Below are positions 1 through 5,420 of a stretch of DNA of 8,068 bases, in pieces. Both the position numbers and the translations under genes were made by a program. Where the stretch lies: positions 1 through 8,068 of the forward strand of contig JAUWLN010000080.1 in assembly GCA_030613665.1 (NCBI GenBank), read 5' to 3'. The notes under the pieces are model-generated. The model saw nothing but the letters and a program-made list of their open reading frames with translations, was not told the DNA's origin and did not search any database. This DNA comes from Dehalococcoidia bacterium. Lineage in GTDB: Bacteria; Chloroflexota; Dehalococcoidia; Dehalococcoidales; RBG-16-60-22. Each line of letters opens with the position of its first letter. The stretch's first letter is position 1.

Positions 1-1493
1 GGTATGGCGATGATGCCACCGGGGGTAATGACTTTGGCTTTAATAATCTACCAAATTGCGACCCCAGAGTAAACTATACCCACATCGGAATGTACTAGGC
101 AATGGGACAGGATAAAATCAGGCCACTCTGGCTTTGGGGGCAAAACCCGGCAGCGGGCGGCCCCAATTCCAACGGGGAGCGCGAGGCGCTGGGAAATCTG
201 GACTGGCTCGTTGTCGCCGACATCTGGATGAACGAAACCTCGGAATTCTGGCAGAGGCCCGGGGTCAATTCGCCTGACATCAAGACCGAGGTGTTTGTCC
301 TCCCGGCAGCTTGTTCCTATGAGAAGGAAGGGAGCATCAGCAATAGTGGCCGATGGGTACAATGGCGCTACAAAGCAGTAGAGCCACCAGGAGAGGGTAT
401 GCCTGACCTGGAAATCATGAACCTCATTATGCTTAAGCTGAAGGAGCTCTATCAGGCGGACAGCTCTGCGCCCCAGGCCGAGGCTATTACCAGCCTTGAT
501 TGGAATTATGGAGTGCATATCACTGCCGATGCCGTCGCCAGAGAGATTAATGGCTACGACCTGACCATCGGCAAACTGGCGGAAAGCTTTGGCAAACTCA
601 AGGACGACGGCACCACCAGTTCCGGAAACTGGCTCTACTGCAACATGTACACCGAGGCAGACGGTAATAAAGCCAAGAGGCGAAACACGGTAGATTCACA
701 CCCCAACCAAATCGGTCTGTACTCCGACTGGGCCTGGTGCTGGCCGCTGAACCGACGCATTATCTATAACCGGGCATCGGTTGACCTGGATGGAGTGCCC
801 TGGGATAGGGAGCACCCGGTCATCCTTAACTACAACCCTGCGACAAAATGGCAGGGTGACGTTCCCGACGGCGGCTGGCCGCCGATAAATCAAGCCAAAG
901 AGGGAGAGAAATACCTGCCCTTCATCATGAAGCCGGAAGGTGTAGCGCGTCTCTGGGGCTACGGCCGTGCCGATGGACCAGTGCCTGAGGTTTATGAGCC
1001 CTGGGAAAGTCCATTAGACAAAAACCTGATGTCAGGCACCCGGAATAACCCCTGTGCCTTTATCGGAAAATATAGGAATGAATACAGCTCATCCGACCGG
1101 TTCCCCTATGTAGGCACTACCTACCGCTGCACTGAGCACTGGCAGACTGGTATCATGACCAGAAGTCTTCCCTGGCTGGTGGAGCTTATGCCGGAGATGT
1201 ACGTAGAAATGGATGAGGAACTGGCTGCCGAAAAGGGCATCAAAAGTGGTGATAGCGTTATCGTGAATAACGCGCGTGGAGAGATTAAAGCGGTAGCTGT
1301 GGTCACCCAGCGGCTCCAGCCGCTGAAAGCGGGCGGGAAGACCATTCACCATATTGGTATCCTCAACCACTGGGGTTACAGCGGCATGGCTAAAGGTGAC
1401 AGCGGTAACATTCTTACGCCCCACGTTGGCGATGCCAATACAACCATCCCGGAATACAAGACTTTCCTGTGCAATGTAAGGAGTGCAAGATGA
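1..1493 (+). CDS. fdhA: Formate dehydrogenase-like molybdopterin catalytic subunit, C-terminal half, with in-frame TAG
   Basis: This is the 3' half of a large catalytic subunit of the formate dehydrogenase/DMSO reductase (bis-MGD) family. The gene begins before the window, and its frame is set by codons from base 3. About 31 codons of conserved sequence (GDDATGGNDFGFNNLP, then YTHIGMY) lead into a TAG at 96-98. The same frame then continues for 463 codons with family motifs: LWGQNPAAGGPNSN just after the TAG, and the C-terminal dinucleotide-binding domain from about base 1101 (FPYVGTTYR, TEHWQTG, LVELMPEMYVEM, EEKGIK-type GDSV, LTPHVGDANT). The roughly 495 visible residues fit the second half of a subunit of about 1000 residues. 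The cysteine/selenocysteine active site and any Tat signal lie outside the window. The TGA stop overlaps the next gene's ATG. In Dehalococcoides a homologue (OmeA) sits in the reductive dehalogenase complex, so formate as substrate is not certain. Family assignment is strong; whether the protein is made full length is unknown. Confidence 0.9.
96..98 (+). other. In-frame amber (TAG) codon inside the fdhA-like gene
   Basis: The codons around it read ...GGA ATG TAC TAG GCA ATG GGA..., that is G-M-Y-stop-A-M-G. The frame on both sides encodes conserved formate dehydrogenase sequence with no shift. From memory, family members usually have a glutamate or similar residue in an M-Y-x-A-M context, so a one-base change such as GAG to TAG would explain it. 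TAG also ends the universal stress protein gene at 4422-4424, so the organism uses TAG as an ordinary stop. The position is far downstream of the usual selenocysteine site, and the codon is not TGA. Confidence 0.9.
1477..1483 (+). promoter_or_regulatory. Shine-Dalgarno site that sets the fdhB start
   Basis: TAAGGAG lies six bases before the ATG at 1490. This supports 1490 as the start rather than the in-frame GTG at 1469, which has no such site and would add seven residues (MQCKECK) not expected in this family. The site lies inside the end of the upstream gene, as expected for translational coupling. Confidence 0.85.
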
Positions 1494-2296
1494 GTAAAGC
1501 AGTACTGTACGACGCTACTAAATGCATAGGATGCCGAGCCTGCCAAGTAGCCTGCAAGCAGTGGAACGAACTGCCCGCAGAGGTGACTACCAATGGGGGA
1601 ACCTATGAGAACCCACCGCAATTGTCTGCTTCCACCTTTACCAAGATACGTTTTAATGAAGTAGATGATGACGATGGCAAGTTCCACTTTGTCTTTACCA
1701 AGCTCCAGTGCATGCACTGCGAGCACCCAGCCTGCGTGACAGCCTGCCCGGTAGGCGCTTTACAGAAGACACCAGACGGACCGGTGATTTACGACGACAA
1801 CAAATGTTTCGGCTGCCGCTACTGCATGGTAGCCTGCCCGTTTGGCATACCGAGCTTTGAGTGGGACAAGCCATTGCCCTGGATCCGCAAGTGCACCTTT
1901 TGCGCGGACCGGCAGGGTGGGGGTCTGGAGCCAGCCTGTGTCACGACATGTCCCACCGGTGCCCTCAAGTTCGGTGATAGGGAGGAACTCATCATCGAGG
2001 CCAGGGAGCGTATTACGGCCTCGTCAGACAAATATGTAAATCATATCTATGGAGAGAAAGAGGTAGGCGGGACATCCTGGCTCTATCTCTCTCCTGTCCC
2101 CTTTGAGAAACTGGGGTTACCAACCCTCGGTTCTGAGCCCGTGACCGTTGATGCTGAACGCGCCATGGGAGCCGTTCCGCCGGTATTATTCGGCGCGGCG
2201 GCAGTTATGGCTGGCGCTTATTGGGTCATCAAGCGGCGTGACAGAATGAGCCAGGAAAGAGCCGATAAGGAAGAGATAAAAGAGGTGACGAAATGA
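1490..2296 (+). CDS. fdhB: Formate dehydrogenase-like iron-sulfur subunit with C-terminal membrane anchor
   Basis: This 268-residue electron-transfer subunit carries electrons from the molybdopterin subunit to the membrane. Sixteen cysteines form four [4Fe-4S] motifs: Cys12/15/18/22 (CIGCRACQVAC), 74/77/82/86 (CMHCEHPACVTAC), 106/109/112/116 (CFGCRYCMVAC) and 135/138/150/154 (CTFC then CVTTC). This is the pattern of FdnH/FdhB and related DMSO reductase-family beta subunits. Residues about 228-246 are a single hydrophobic helix, followed by a charged tail (KRRDRM), like the membrane anchor of E. coli FdnH. The start MSKAVLYDATKC is typical of the family, and the preceding site TAAGGAG supports it. 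The ATG overlaps the catalytic subunit's stop, and its own TGA overlaps the next ATG, so the three genes form one translationally coupled operon. All cluster ligands are present and no defect is seen. Confidence 0.95.
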   Translation: MSKAVLYDATKCIGCRACQVACKQWNELPAEVTTNGGTYENPPQLSASTFTKIRFNEVDDDDGKFHFVFTKLQCMHCEHPACVTACPVGALQKTPDGPVIYDDNKCFGCRYCMVACPFGIPSFEWDKPLPWIRKCTFCADRQGGGLEPACVTTCPTGALKFGDREELIIEARERITASSDKYVNHIYGEKEVGGTSWLYLSPVPFEKLGLPTLGSEPVTVDAERAMGAVPPVLFGAAAVMAGAYWVIKRRDRMSQERADKEEIKEVTK

Positions 2297-3456
2297 TACA
2301 AAAGAAACGTCCATTCCCTGTCGGCACCTCCATCTTAAGTGTCCTGGTTATCCTTGGCCTGGTGACGGTGATTATTCGCTACCTTAATGGGCTGGGAGCG
2401 ATAAGCAACCTGAGCGACGGCCGCGCTTGGGGACTGTGGATCAGCTTCGACCTGTACTGCGGTGTTGCTTTAGCAGCCGGTGGGTTCACTCTGGCGGGTG
2501 CAGTCTACATCTTTAACCTGAAAAAATACCACCCCGTGGTGAGGCCGGCGGTTCTGACCGCCTTTCTGGGCTACACGCTGGTAATCCTTGCCCTGTTGGT
2601 AGACCTGGGGCAGCCCTGGTACATCTGGCACGCTATAATCTACTGGAACATTCACTCCCCGCTGTTCGAGGTGGCAGTGTGCGTGATGGCATATACCACA
2701 GTGCTGGCTCTGGAGTTCAGCCCTGCGGTCTTTGAAGGCTTAAGCAAGAGCAATCTCCCAGTCATCAGGCGCTTCAACTGGCATGTCCCCATGAGCATCA
2801 TCCGGGCAATTCAGATTCCCCTGGTAATCGCTGGTGTTGTTCTCTCAACGTTACATCAGTCTTCCCTGGGGTCAATGTTGCTGATGATGCCGGAAACACT
2901 GCATCCCTTGTGGTACACACCGATATTGCCGATTCTCTTCCTCCTTTCGGCTGTAGCCGTAGGCCCGGCAATGGTTATTTTCGAATCGACTCTCAGCACC
3001 AGAGTTTTCGGCCACAAGTTAGACCTGGATGTGCTCAGCGGGCTGGCCAGGGCGATTCCCTATATCCTGGGTCTTTACCTGCTATTAAAAGTGATAGATT
3101 TGATGGCAGTTGGAGAAATAGGACTCATCTTTCTGGCATATCCGCAGAACCTGCTGTGGTGGGGGGAGGTTATTGTCGGGGTCATTTTGCCGATAATCCT
3201 CTTCTCCATGCCCGGTGTGAGGCAAAACCGTAATGCCGTGTTTTGGAGCTCAGTGCTGGTTATCATCGGGCTGGTGCTTAACCGTTTCAATGTGAGTATG
3301 CTGGCTCTGGCTATGCGGCCGGGCACGGTTTACTTCCCTCACTGGATGGAGTTTGCCATCTCGGTAGGGCTCGTTGCCGACGCTTTGCTCGTTATCTGGC
3401 TGGCTCACCGGTTGCTGCCGATAGTCAGCCACGGAGAAGCAACCGAGGGAATATGA
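2293..3456 (+). CDS. nrfD: NrfD/HybB-type quinone-reactive integral membrane subunit
   Basis: This 387-residue protein has about ten hydrophobic helices, at roughly 13-31, 47-74, 86-106, 124-142, 166-186, 206-230, 250-272, 286-306, 314-337 and 351-373. Length and layout match the NrfD/PsrC/HybB family, which exchanges electrons with the quinone pool and carries no haem. The segment GRAWGLWISFDLYCGVALAA is typical of HybB-like members. The gene starts at an ATG overlapping the fdhB stop (ATGA), with GAGGTGA just upstream. E. coli FdnGHI uses a haem b subunit (FdnI) instead, so this complex is closer in design to the Dehalococcoides OmeA/OmeB and Hyb-type systems. Whether it transfers electrons to quinone, or acts in a quinone-independent complex as proposed for Dehalococcoides, cannot be told from sequence. 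It is the last gene of the operon; no strong terminator follows. Confidence 0.92.
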   Translation: MIQKKRPFPVGTSILSVLVILGLVTVIIRYLNGLGAISNLSDGRAWGLWISFDLYCGVALAAGGFTLAGAVYIFNLKKYHPVVRPAVLTAFLGYTLVILALLVDLGQPWYIWHAIIYWNIHSPLFEVAVCVMAYTTVLALEFSPAVFEGLSKSNLPVIRRFNWHVPMSIIRAIQIPLVIAGVVLSTLHQSSLGSMLLMMPETLHPLWYTPILPILFLLSAVAVGPAMVIFESTLSTRVFGHKLDLDVLSGLARAIPYILGLYLLLKVIDLMAVGEIGLIFLAYPQNLLWWGEVIVGVILPIILFSMPGVRQNRNAVFWSSVLVIIGLVLNRFNVSMLALAMRPGTVYFPHWMEFAISVGLVADALLVIWLAHRLLPIVSHGEATEGI

Positions 3457-3468
3457 AAAGGGACATGT

Positions 3469-3477
3469 ATTAGGTAT
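3469..3477 (-). repeat. Intergenic motif ATACCTAAT, copy 1
   Basis: Read on the minus strand this is ATACCTAAT, 13 bases after the stop of the fdh operon. The same 9-mer is at 5248-5256 (+) and 8059-8067 (-), always outside genes. It contains TACCTAA, one mismatch from the NarL heptamer TACYYMT. Its function is inferred only. Confidence 0.5.
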
Positions 3478-3511
3478 TTAAGGCAGCCGAAAATAAGTAT
3501 TACAGCGGATG

Positions 3512-3540
3512 TTAGCTTATACAATGAGGTAGTAAGCTAA
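3512..3540 (+). promoter_or_regulatory. 8-bp perfect inverted repeat around a possible -10 element
   Basis: TTAGCTTA (3512-3519) and TAAGCTAA (3533-3540) are perfect inverted copies separated by 13 bases. The spacer holds TACAAT (3520-3525), a 5/6 match to a -10 box, but no good -35 lies 16-18 bases upstream. No T-run follows, so it is unlikely to be a terminator. It sits about 30 bases before the 83-aa gene and could be an operator over a weak or activator-dependent promoter. Confidence 0.35.
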
Positions 3541-3557
3541 TAATGGAAATAAGAAAA

Positions 3558-3564
3558 AGAGGTG
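3558..3564 (+). promoter_or_regulatory. Shine-Dalgarno site that sets the start of the 83-aa gene
   Basis: AGAGGTG lies six bases before the ATG at 3571. The alternative GTG start at 3562 is part of this site, so 3571 is preferred. The resulting M-x-W beginning also matches the three small proteins on the other strand. Confidence 0.75.
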
Positions 3565-3570
3565 ACCAAG

Positions 3571-3822
3571 ATGGAATGGCCAATTATAGTAGTTATAGTA
3601 TTAGCAATACCCATTGTGCTCATCCCAGTCGCATACATATGGTACCTTAACTTTGGTGGTATTATCGCAATACTTGAAAGGCGTAAAAGAAGTGCGGCCG
3701 CCAAATGGCTTTTTAATTTTGAACGTAAGGGTACCATCGCTTGGGAGAGACAGGGAGAGGAAATCAAGCAGTATTACATGGACAATATAGGCGAGCTCGT
3801 TGACCAGATGAAAAGAAGTTGA
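3571..3822 (+). CDS. Small single-helix membrane protein (83 aa), M-x-W family
   Basis: I do not recognise a named family. Residues about 4-26 form one strongly hydrophobic helix, followed by WYLNFGG and then a basic stretch (ERRKRS) and a polar, charged C-terminal tail (about residues 36-83) with helix-like spacing. The N-terminal 35 residues match the 64-aa protein at 4957-5151 at about 21 positions, including LIPVA-(Y/F)-IWYLN-x-GG and the opening M-x-W. The tails of the two differ completely, so the conserved unit is the membrane segment plus WYLNxGG. By the positive-inside tendency, the basic tail should be cytoplasmic. The gene lies 114 bases after the fdh operon in the same direction and ahead of the stress protein gene, which has its own promoter. 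It may be a small regulator or accessory of a membrane complex, but no function can be assigned. Confidence 0.8.
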   Translation: MEWPIIVVIVLAIPIVLIPVAYIWYLNFGGIIAILERRKRSAAAKWLFNFERKGTIAWERQGEEIKQYYMDNIGELVDQMKRS

Positions 3823-3844
3823 CGCCCCAACCGTATTTCGCTCC

Positions 3845-3855
3845 GGGGTATCCCC
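3845..3855 (+). other. Short hairpin GGGG-TAT-CCCC
   Basis: A 4-bp GC-only stem with a 3-base loop lies 22 bases after the 83-aa gene. CCGGG at 3843-3847 could instead pair with CCCGG at 3862-3866, giving a competing hairpin. No T-run follows, so it is not a standard intrinsic terminator. Confidence 0.3.
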
Positions 3856-3895
3856 ACGATGCCCGGGTAAAATCTTAGGAGGTTAGAAAAAGGAA

Positions 3896-3923
3896 TTGAC
3901 AAACATGTAACCAGGACTATAAT
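3896..3923 (+). promoter_or_regulatory. Perfect-consensus sigma-70 promoter for the universal stress protein gene
   Basis: TTGACA (3896-3901) and TATAAT (3918-3923) both match the housekeeping consensus at all six positions, with a 16-base spacer. Transcription would begin near 3930, leaving a leader of about 24 bases that is almost filled by the ribosome site GGAAAGGAGGT (3938-3948). This predicts strong transcription independent of the upstream genes. Confidence 0.85.
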
Positions 3924-3953
3924 TTAAAATGCTGTAAGGAAAGGAGGTAAAAG

Positions 3954-4424
3954 ATGTCTGAGAAAATACTGGTTCCATTGGATGGCTCTAAACTAGGTGA
4001 GGCTGCCCTGCGCTATATTGAGGAAACGTTATCTAGGCTGGCACCAGGGGCAAAAGCGGAAGTTATTCTTTTCCACGTGGTTACCGCGCTAAGGCATGAT
4101 GTTCATATCAGTGGAGGTGGAGCGGGTATGATTACAGTTCCGTATAGCGAAAGCGAGCTGGAGCAAATGAAAGTCGATGCCATGAAATACCTTGAGGAGG
4201 TTGGAGAAAACCTCAGAAACAAAGGAGCCACTGTTACACTTAAGGTGTCGGTAGGTCAACTTCCCGCAGAAGAGATTATTAAAGCTGAAGAAGAGTACCA
4301 TGCTGACCTGGTGGCTATGTCAACACACGGAAGGGCAGGTATTAGTCGCTGGGCTTTCGGTAGTGTTACCGATAAAGTACTGCGAGGAGGCAAGGTACCC
4401 GTATTGATGGTGAGAACCCGGTAG
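3954..4424 (+). CDS. Universal stress protein, UspA family, ATP-binding type
   Basis: This 156-residue cytoplasmic protein is a single Usp domain of normal length. It opens with KILVPLDGS (residues 4-12), the usual first strand and nucleotide loop. Near the C-terminus it has STHGRAGISRWAFGS (residues 123-137), which fits the ATP-binding pattern G-2x-G-9x-G-S with Ser123 in place of the first glycine, a common variant. It ends with KVPVLMVRTR, the expected last strand. An ATP-binding rather than UspA-like type is therefore likely. The start is clear, with GGAAAGGAGGT just upstream and a perfect-consensus promoter before that. The stop is TAG, which shows this codon is a real stop in this organism. 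Usp proteins act in stress and energy-limitation responses; a specific role here, such as a link to the neighbouring small membrane proteins, is not shown. Confidence 0.95.
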   Translation: MSEKILVPLDGSKLGEAALRYIEETLSRLAPGAKAEVILFHVVTALRHDVHISGGGAGMITVPYSESELEQMKVDAMKYLEEVGENLRNKGATVTLKVSVGQLPAEEIIKAEEEYHADLVAMSTHGRAGISRWAFGSVTDKVLRGGKVPVLMVRTR

Positions 4425-4459
4425 GACACCGAAAATATCTAGTTGACCAACCGAGATTA

Positions 4460-4507
4460 TGGCCAGTGCCGTACAAATAGCAGTTCTCCGTTGCGCCGGA
4501 CTGGTCA
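4460..4507. other. Stem-loop between convergent genes
   Basis: TGGCCAGT (4460-4467) pairs with ACTGGTCA (4500-4507), with one G-U pair in the + transcript. After a one-base bulge, CCG (4469-4471) pairs with CGG (4497-4499). The loop is about 25 bases. It lies in the 205-base gap between the stress protein gene and the minus-strand mini-operon, where a terminator would be expected, but there is no T-run beside it. I see no gene in this gap. Confidence 0.35.
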
Positions 4508-4629
4508 TTAACGAATTGAAAAGGAACAGCATAGTCAACTCTTCATCAGCATACTGAAACAGCCTTTACTTAATTCTTCCAGGCCTTGCTTTTCATTTTG
4601 CATGAGCTGGCATTCTAACCGGAGCCAGG

Positions 4630-4812
4630 TTAGTGAAAAGCCTGTTCCCCTGCTATCTTTGCCTGCAGTGTAATGCGTGCTTTTCTTCTCCCGCGTACCT
4701 CTCCCCGGATCGCAACATAGATACCCCATATCAATCCTGCTACAGCAATTACACCCGGGAGTATGGCAAATGGTATTGCCACTATTAACGGTAATAACGT
4801 TTCCCAGTTCAT
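4630..4812 (-). CDS. Small single-helix membrane protein (60 aa), M-x-W type
   Basis: I do not recognise a named family. The protein starts MNWETLLPLIVAIP, has one long hydrophobic stretch (about residues 6-34), then an arginine/lysine-rich segment (RGEVRGRRKAR, about 36-46) and a short tail. The ATG at 4812 is chosen over longer in-frame starts because AAAGGAGG (4828-4821) is eight bases upstream and because the M-x-W start matches its neighbours. It begins two bases after the stop of the 38-aa gene, whose last codons contain its ribosome site, so the two are translationally coupled. The basic stretch after the helix suggests a cytoplasmic C-terminus. In another frame, open reading continues about 30 codons past this stop, so a frameshifted longer form is possible. 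No function is assigned. Confidence 0.72.
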   Translation of the reverse strand: MNWETLLPLIVAIPFAILPGVIAVAGLIWGIYVAIRGEVRGRRKARITLQAKIAGEQAFH

Positions 4813-4814
4813 CT

Positions 4815-4931
4815 TTAATTCCTCCTTTCTTTGGCTGGGTTCCCACGCTTGGTGCATCTAACAATAGTATTCCTGATGGCGAGTCCCATGCCTATAGCTA
4901 ATATCACCGCAATCGCTATTTTCCATTGCAT
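4815..4931 (-). CDS. Tiny membrane protein (38 aa), M-x-W type
   Basis: This short gene encodes MQWKIAIAVILAIGMGLAIR followed by a basic, polar tail (NTIVRCTKRG, then NPAKERRN). The first 20 residues make one hydrophobic helix. It sits between the 64-aa gene (25-base gap) and the 60-aa gene (2-base gap) on the same strand. Its last codons, AAA GAA AGG AGG AAT TAA, also form the ribosome site of the next gene. A modest site, GGGGTAAGG, precedes its ATG. The M-x-W start followed by a helix, shared with its three neighbours, and the tight packing are the main reasons to treat it as real. It is below the usual length cut-off of gene finders. It could be a leader peptide that couples translation of the 60-aa gene. 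Function is unknown. Confidence 0.6.
   Translation of the reverse strand: MQWKIAIAVILAIGMGLAIRNTIVRCTKRGNPAKERRN
4821..4828 (-). promoter_or_regulatory. Shine-Dalgarno site of the 60-aa gene, inside the 38-aa gene
   Basis: AAAGGAGG on the minus strand lies eight bases before the ATG at 4812. It decides the start of the 60-aa protein and overlaps coding sequence of the preceding gene. Confidence 0.8.
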
Positions 4932-4956
4932 CAGCCTTACCCCATATAGCAGCTTT

Positions 4957-5151
4957 TCAGTCTAGCGCACCGGCTTCAACATGGGACTCTACTGTTTTCG
5001 CTTTCATTTCCGTCTCACTGGCAGCTCGTTTTTCCTTGGCCTCTTTCAAGACAGCGTGGAGACCGCCGATGTTCAGGTACCAGATGAAGGCGACCGGAAT
5101 GAGTATCACCGGGATTACCAGGACCAGTGCCAAAATAACTTGCCATCCCAT
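4957..5151 (-). CDS. Small single-helix membrane protein (64 aa), paralogue of the 83-aa protein
   Basis: This 64-residue protein has one hydrophobic helix (about residues 4-26) running into FIWYLNIGG, then a highly charged tail rich in Lys, Glu and Ala (about 36-64). Its first 35 residues match the 83-aa protein at 3571-3822 at about 21 positions, with LIPVA and IWYLN exactly shared. The ATG is preceded at eight bases by AAGGAGG (5166-5160), a strong ribosome site, so the start is firm. It is the first gene of a three-gene minus-strand mini-operon and is divergent from the response regulator. The duplicated unit on opposite strands around the stress protein gene suggests local duplication and inversion. 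I know no function for this WYLNxGG family; a membrane-complex accessory or stress peptide is possible, but unproven. Confidence 0.85.
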   Translation of the reverse strand: MGWQVILALVLVIPVILIPVAFIWYLNIGGLHAVLKEAKEKRAASETEMKAKTVESHVEAGALD

Positions 5152-5246
5152 TTTTTGTTCCTCCTTATATTTATTGGCTAAGCCTCTTCATTTCCTTATT
5201 TTCATTTTCAGAATAACATCCGTTCGAGTAAATGGACTTCCGCCGC

Positions 5247-5259
5247 GATACCTAATTTT
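5247..5259 (+). repeat. Intergenic motif ATACCTAAT, copy 2 (13-base match to copy 3)
   Basis: GATACCTAATTTT here is identical over 13 bases to the reverse complement of 8056-8068, and its central 9-mer recurs at 3469-3477. It lies between the divergent 64-aa and response regulator genes, where an operator could serve either direction. Confidence 0.5.
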
Positions 5260-5314
5260 TGAATTTAAAATAGTAAGCATTTGTACTTATTTTTGGCTGC
5301 TTGGGTAGGCACTT

Positions 5315-5349
5315 TTACCTATTTGTCTTACCTCAAAATAATCGGTAAG
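5315..5349 (+). promoter_or_regulatory. Operator-like TTACCT repeats and inverted repeat upstream of the response regulator promoter
   Basis: TTACCT occurs at 5315-5320 and again at 5328-5333, 13 bases apart. CTTACC (5327-5332) is mirrored perfectly by GGTAAG (5344-5349) across 11 bases. TACCTAT at 5316-5322 fits the NarL heptamer TACYYMT exactly. The cluster ends 13 bases before the proposed -35 of a gene for a NarL-family regulator, which suits activator or autoregulatory binding. This is inference from pattern only. Confidence 0.4.
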
Positions 5350-5362
5350 CATCTCTTTTCCA

Positions 5363-5391
5363 TTGAGGCGTGGATGGAAAGGGTGTATGAT
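5363..5391 (+). promoter_or_regulatory. Sigma-70-type promoter for the response regulator-kinase operon
   Basis: TTGAGG (5363-5368, 4/6) and TATGAT (5386-5391, 5/6) are separated by 17 bases. Transcription would start near 5398, about 23 bases before the GTG start, with GAGGG (5409-5413) as ribosome site. The weak -35 and the repeats just upstream are consistent with an activated promoter. Confidence 0.6.
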
Positions 5392-5420
5392 AAAAGCAGC
5401 CGGGTAACGAGGGTAGTGCT

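Noticed and set aside
96..98. Selenocysteine codon in the fdhA-like gene
   Set aside because: The codon is TAG, not TGA, and the position is in the second half of the protein, far from the usual Sec/Cys site, which lies before the window.
1469..1489. GTG start extending the iron-sulfur subunit by seven residues
   Set aside because: The strong ribosome site points to ATG 1490, and the family begins MSKA-like. The extra Cys-containing residues come from reading the site itself.
102..1493. Independent gene starting at ATG 102
   Set aside because: No convincing ribosome site precedes it, and the same frame upstream encodes conserved family sequence, so it is part of a longer gene rather than a separate start.
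4535..4864. 109-residue minus-strand reading frame as a gene
   Set aside because: It overlaps the 38- and 60-aa genes in another frame, has no ribosome site, and its composition (many Gly, Cys and Thr) is not protein-like. Only its last part was kept, as a possible frameshift remnant.
4677..4901. Plus-strand frame of 74 residues across the small-protein region
   Set aside because: It is antisense to two genes with strong start signals and has no ribosome site.
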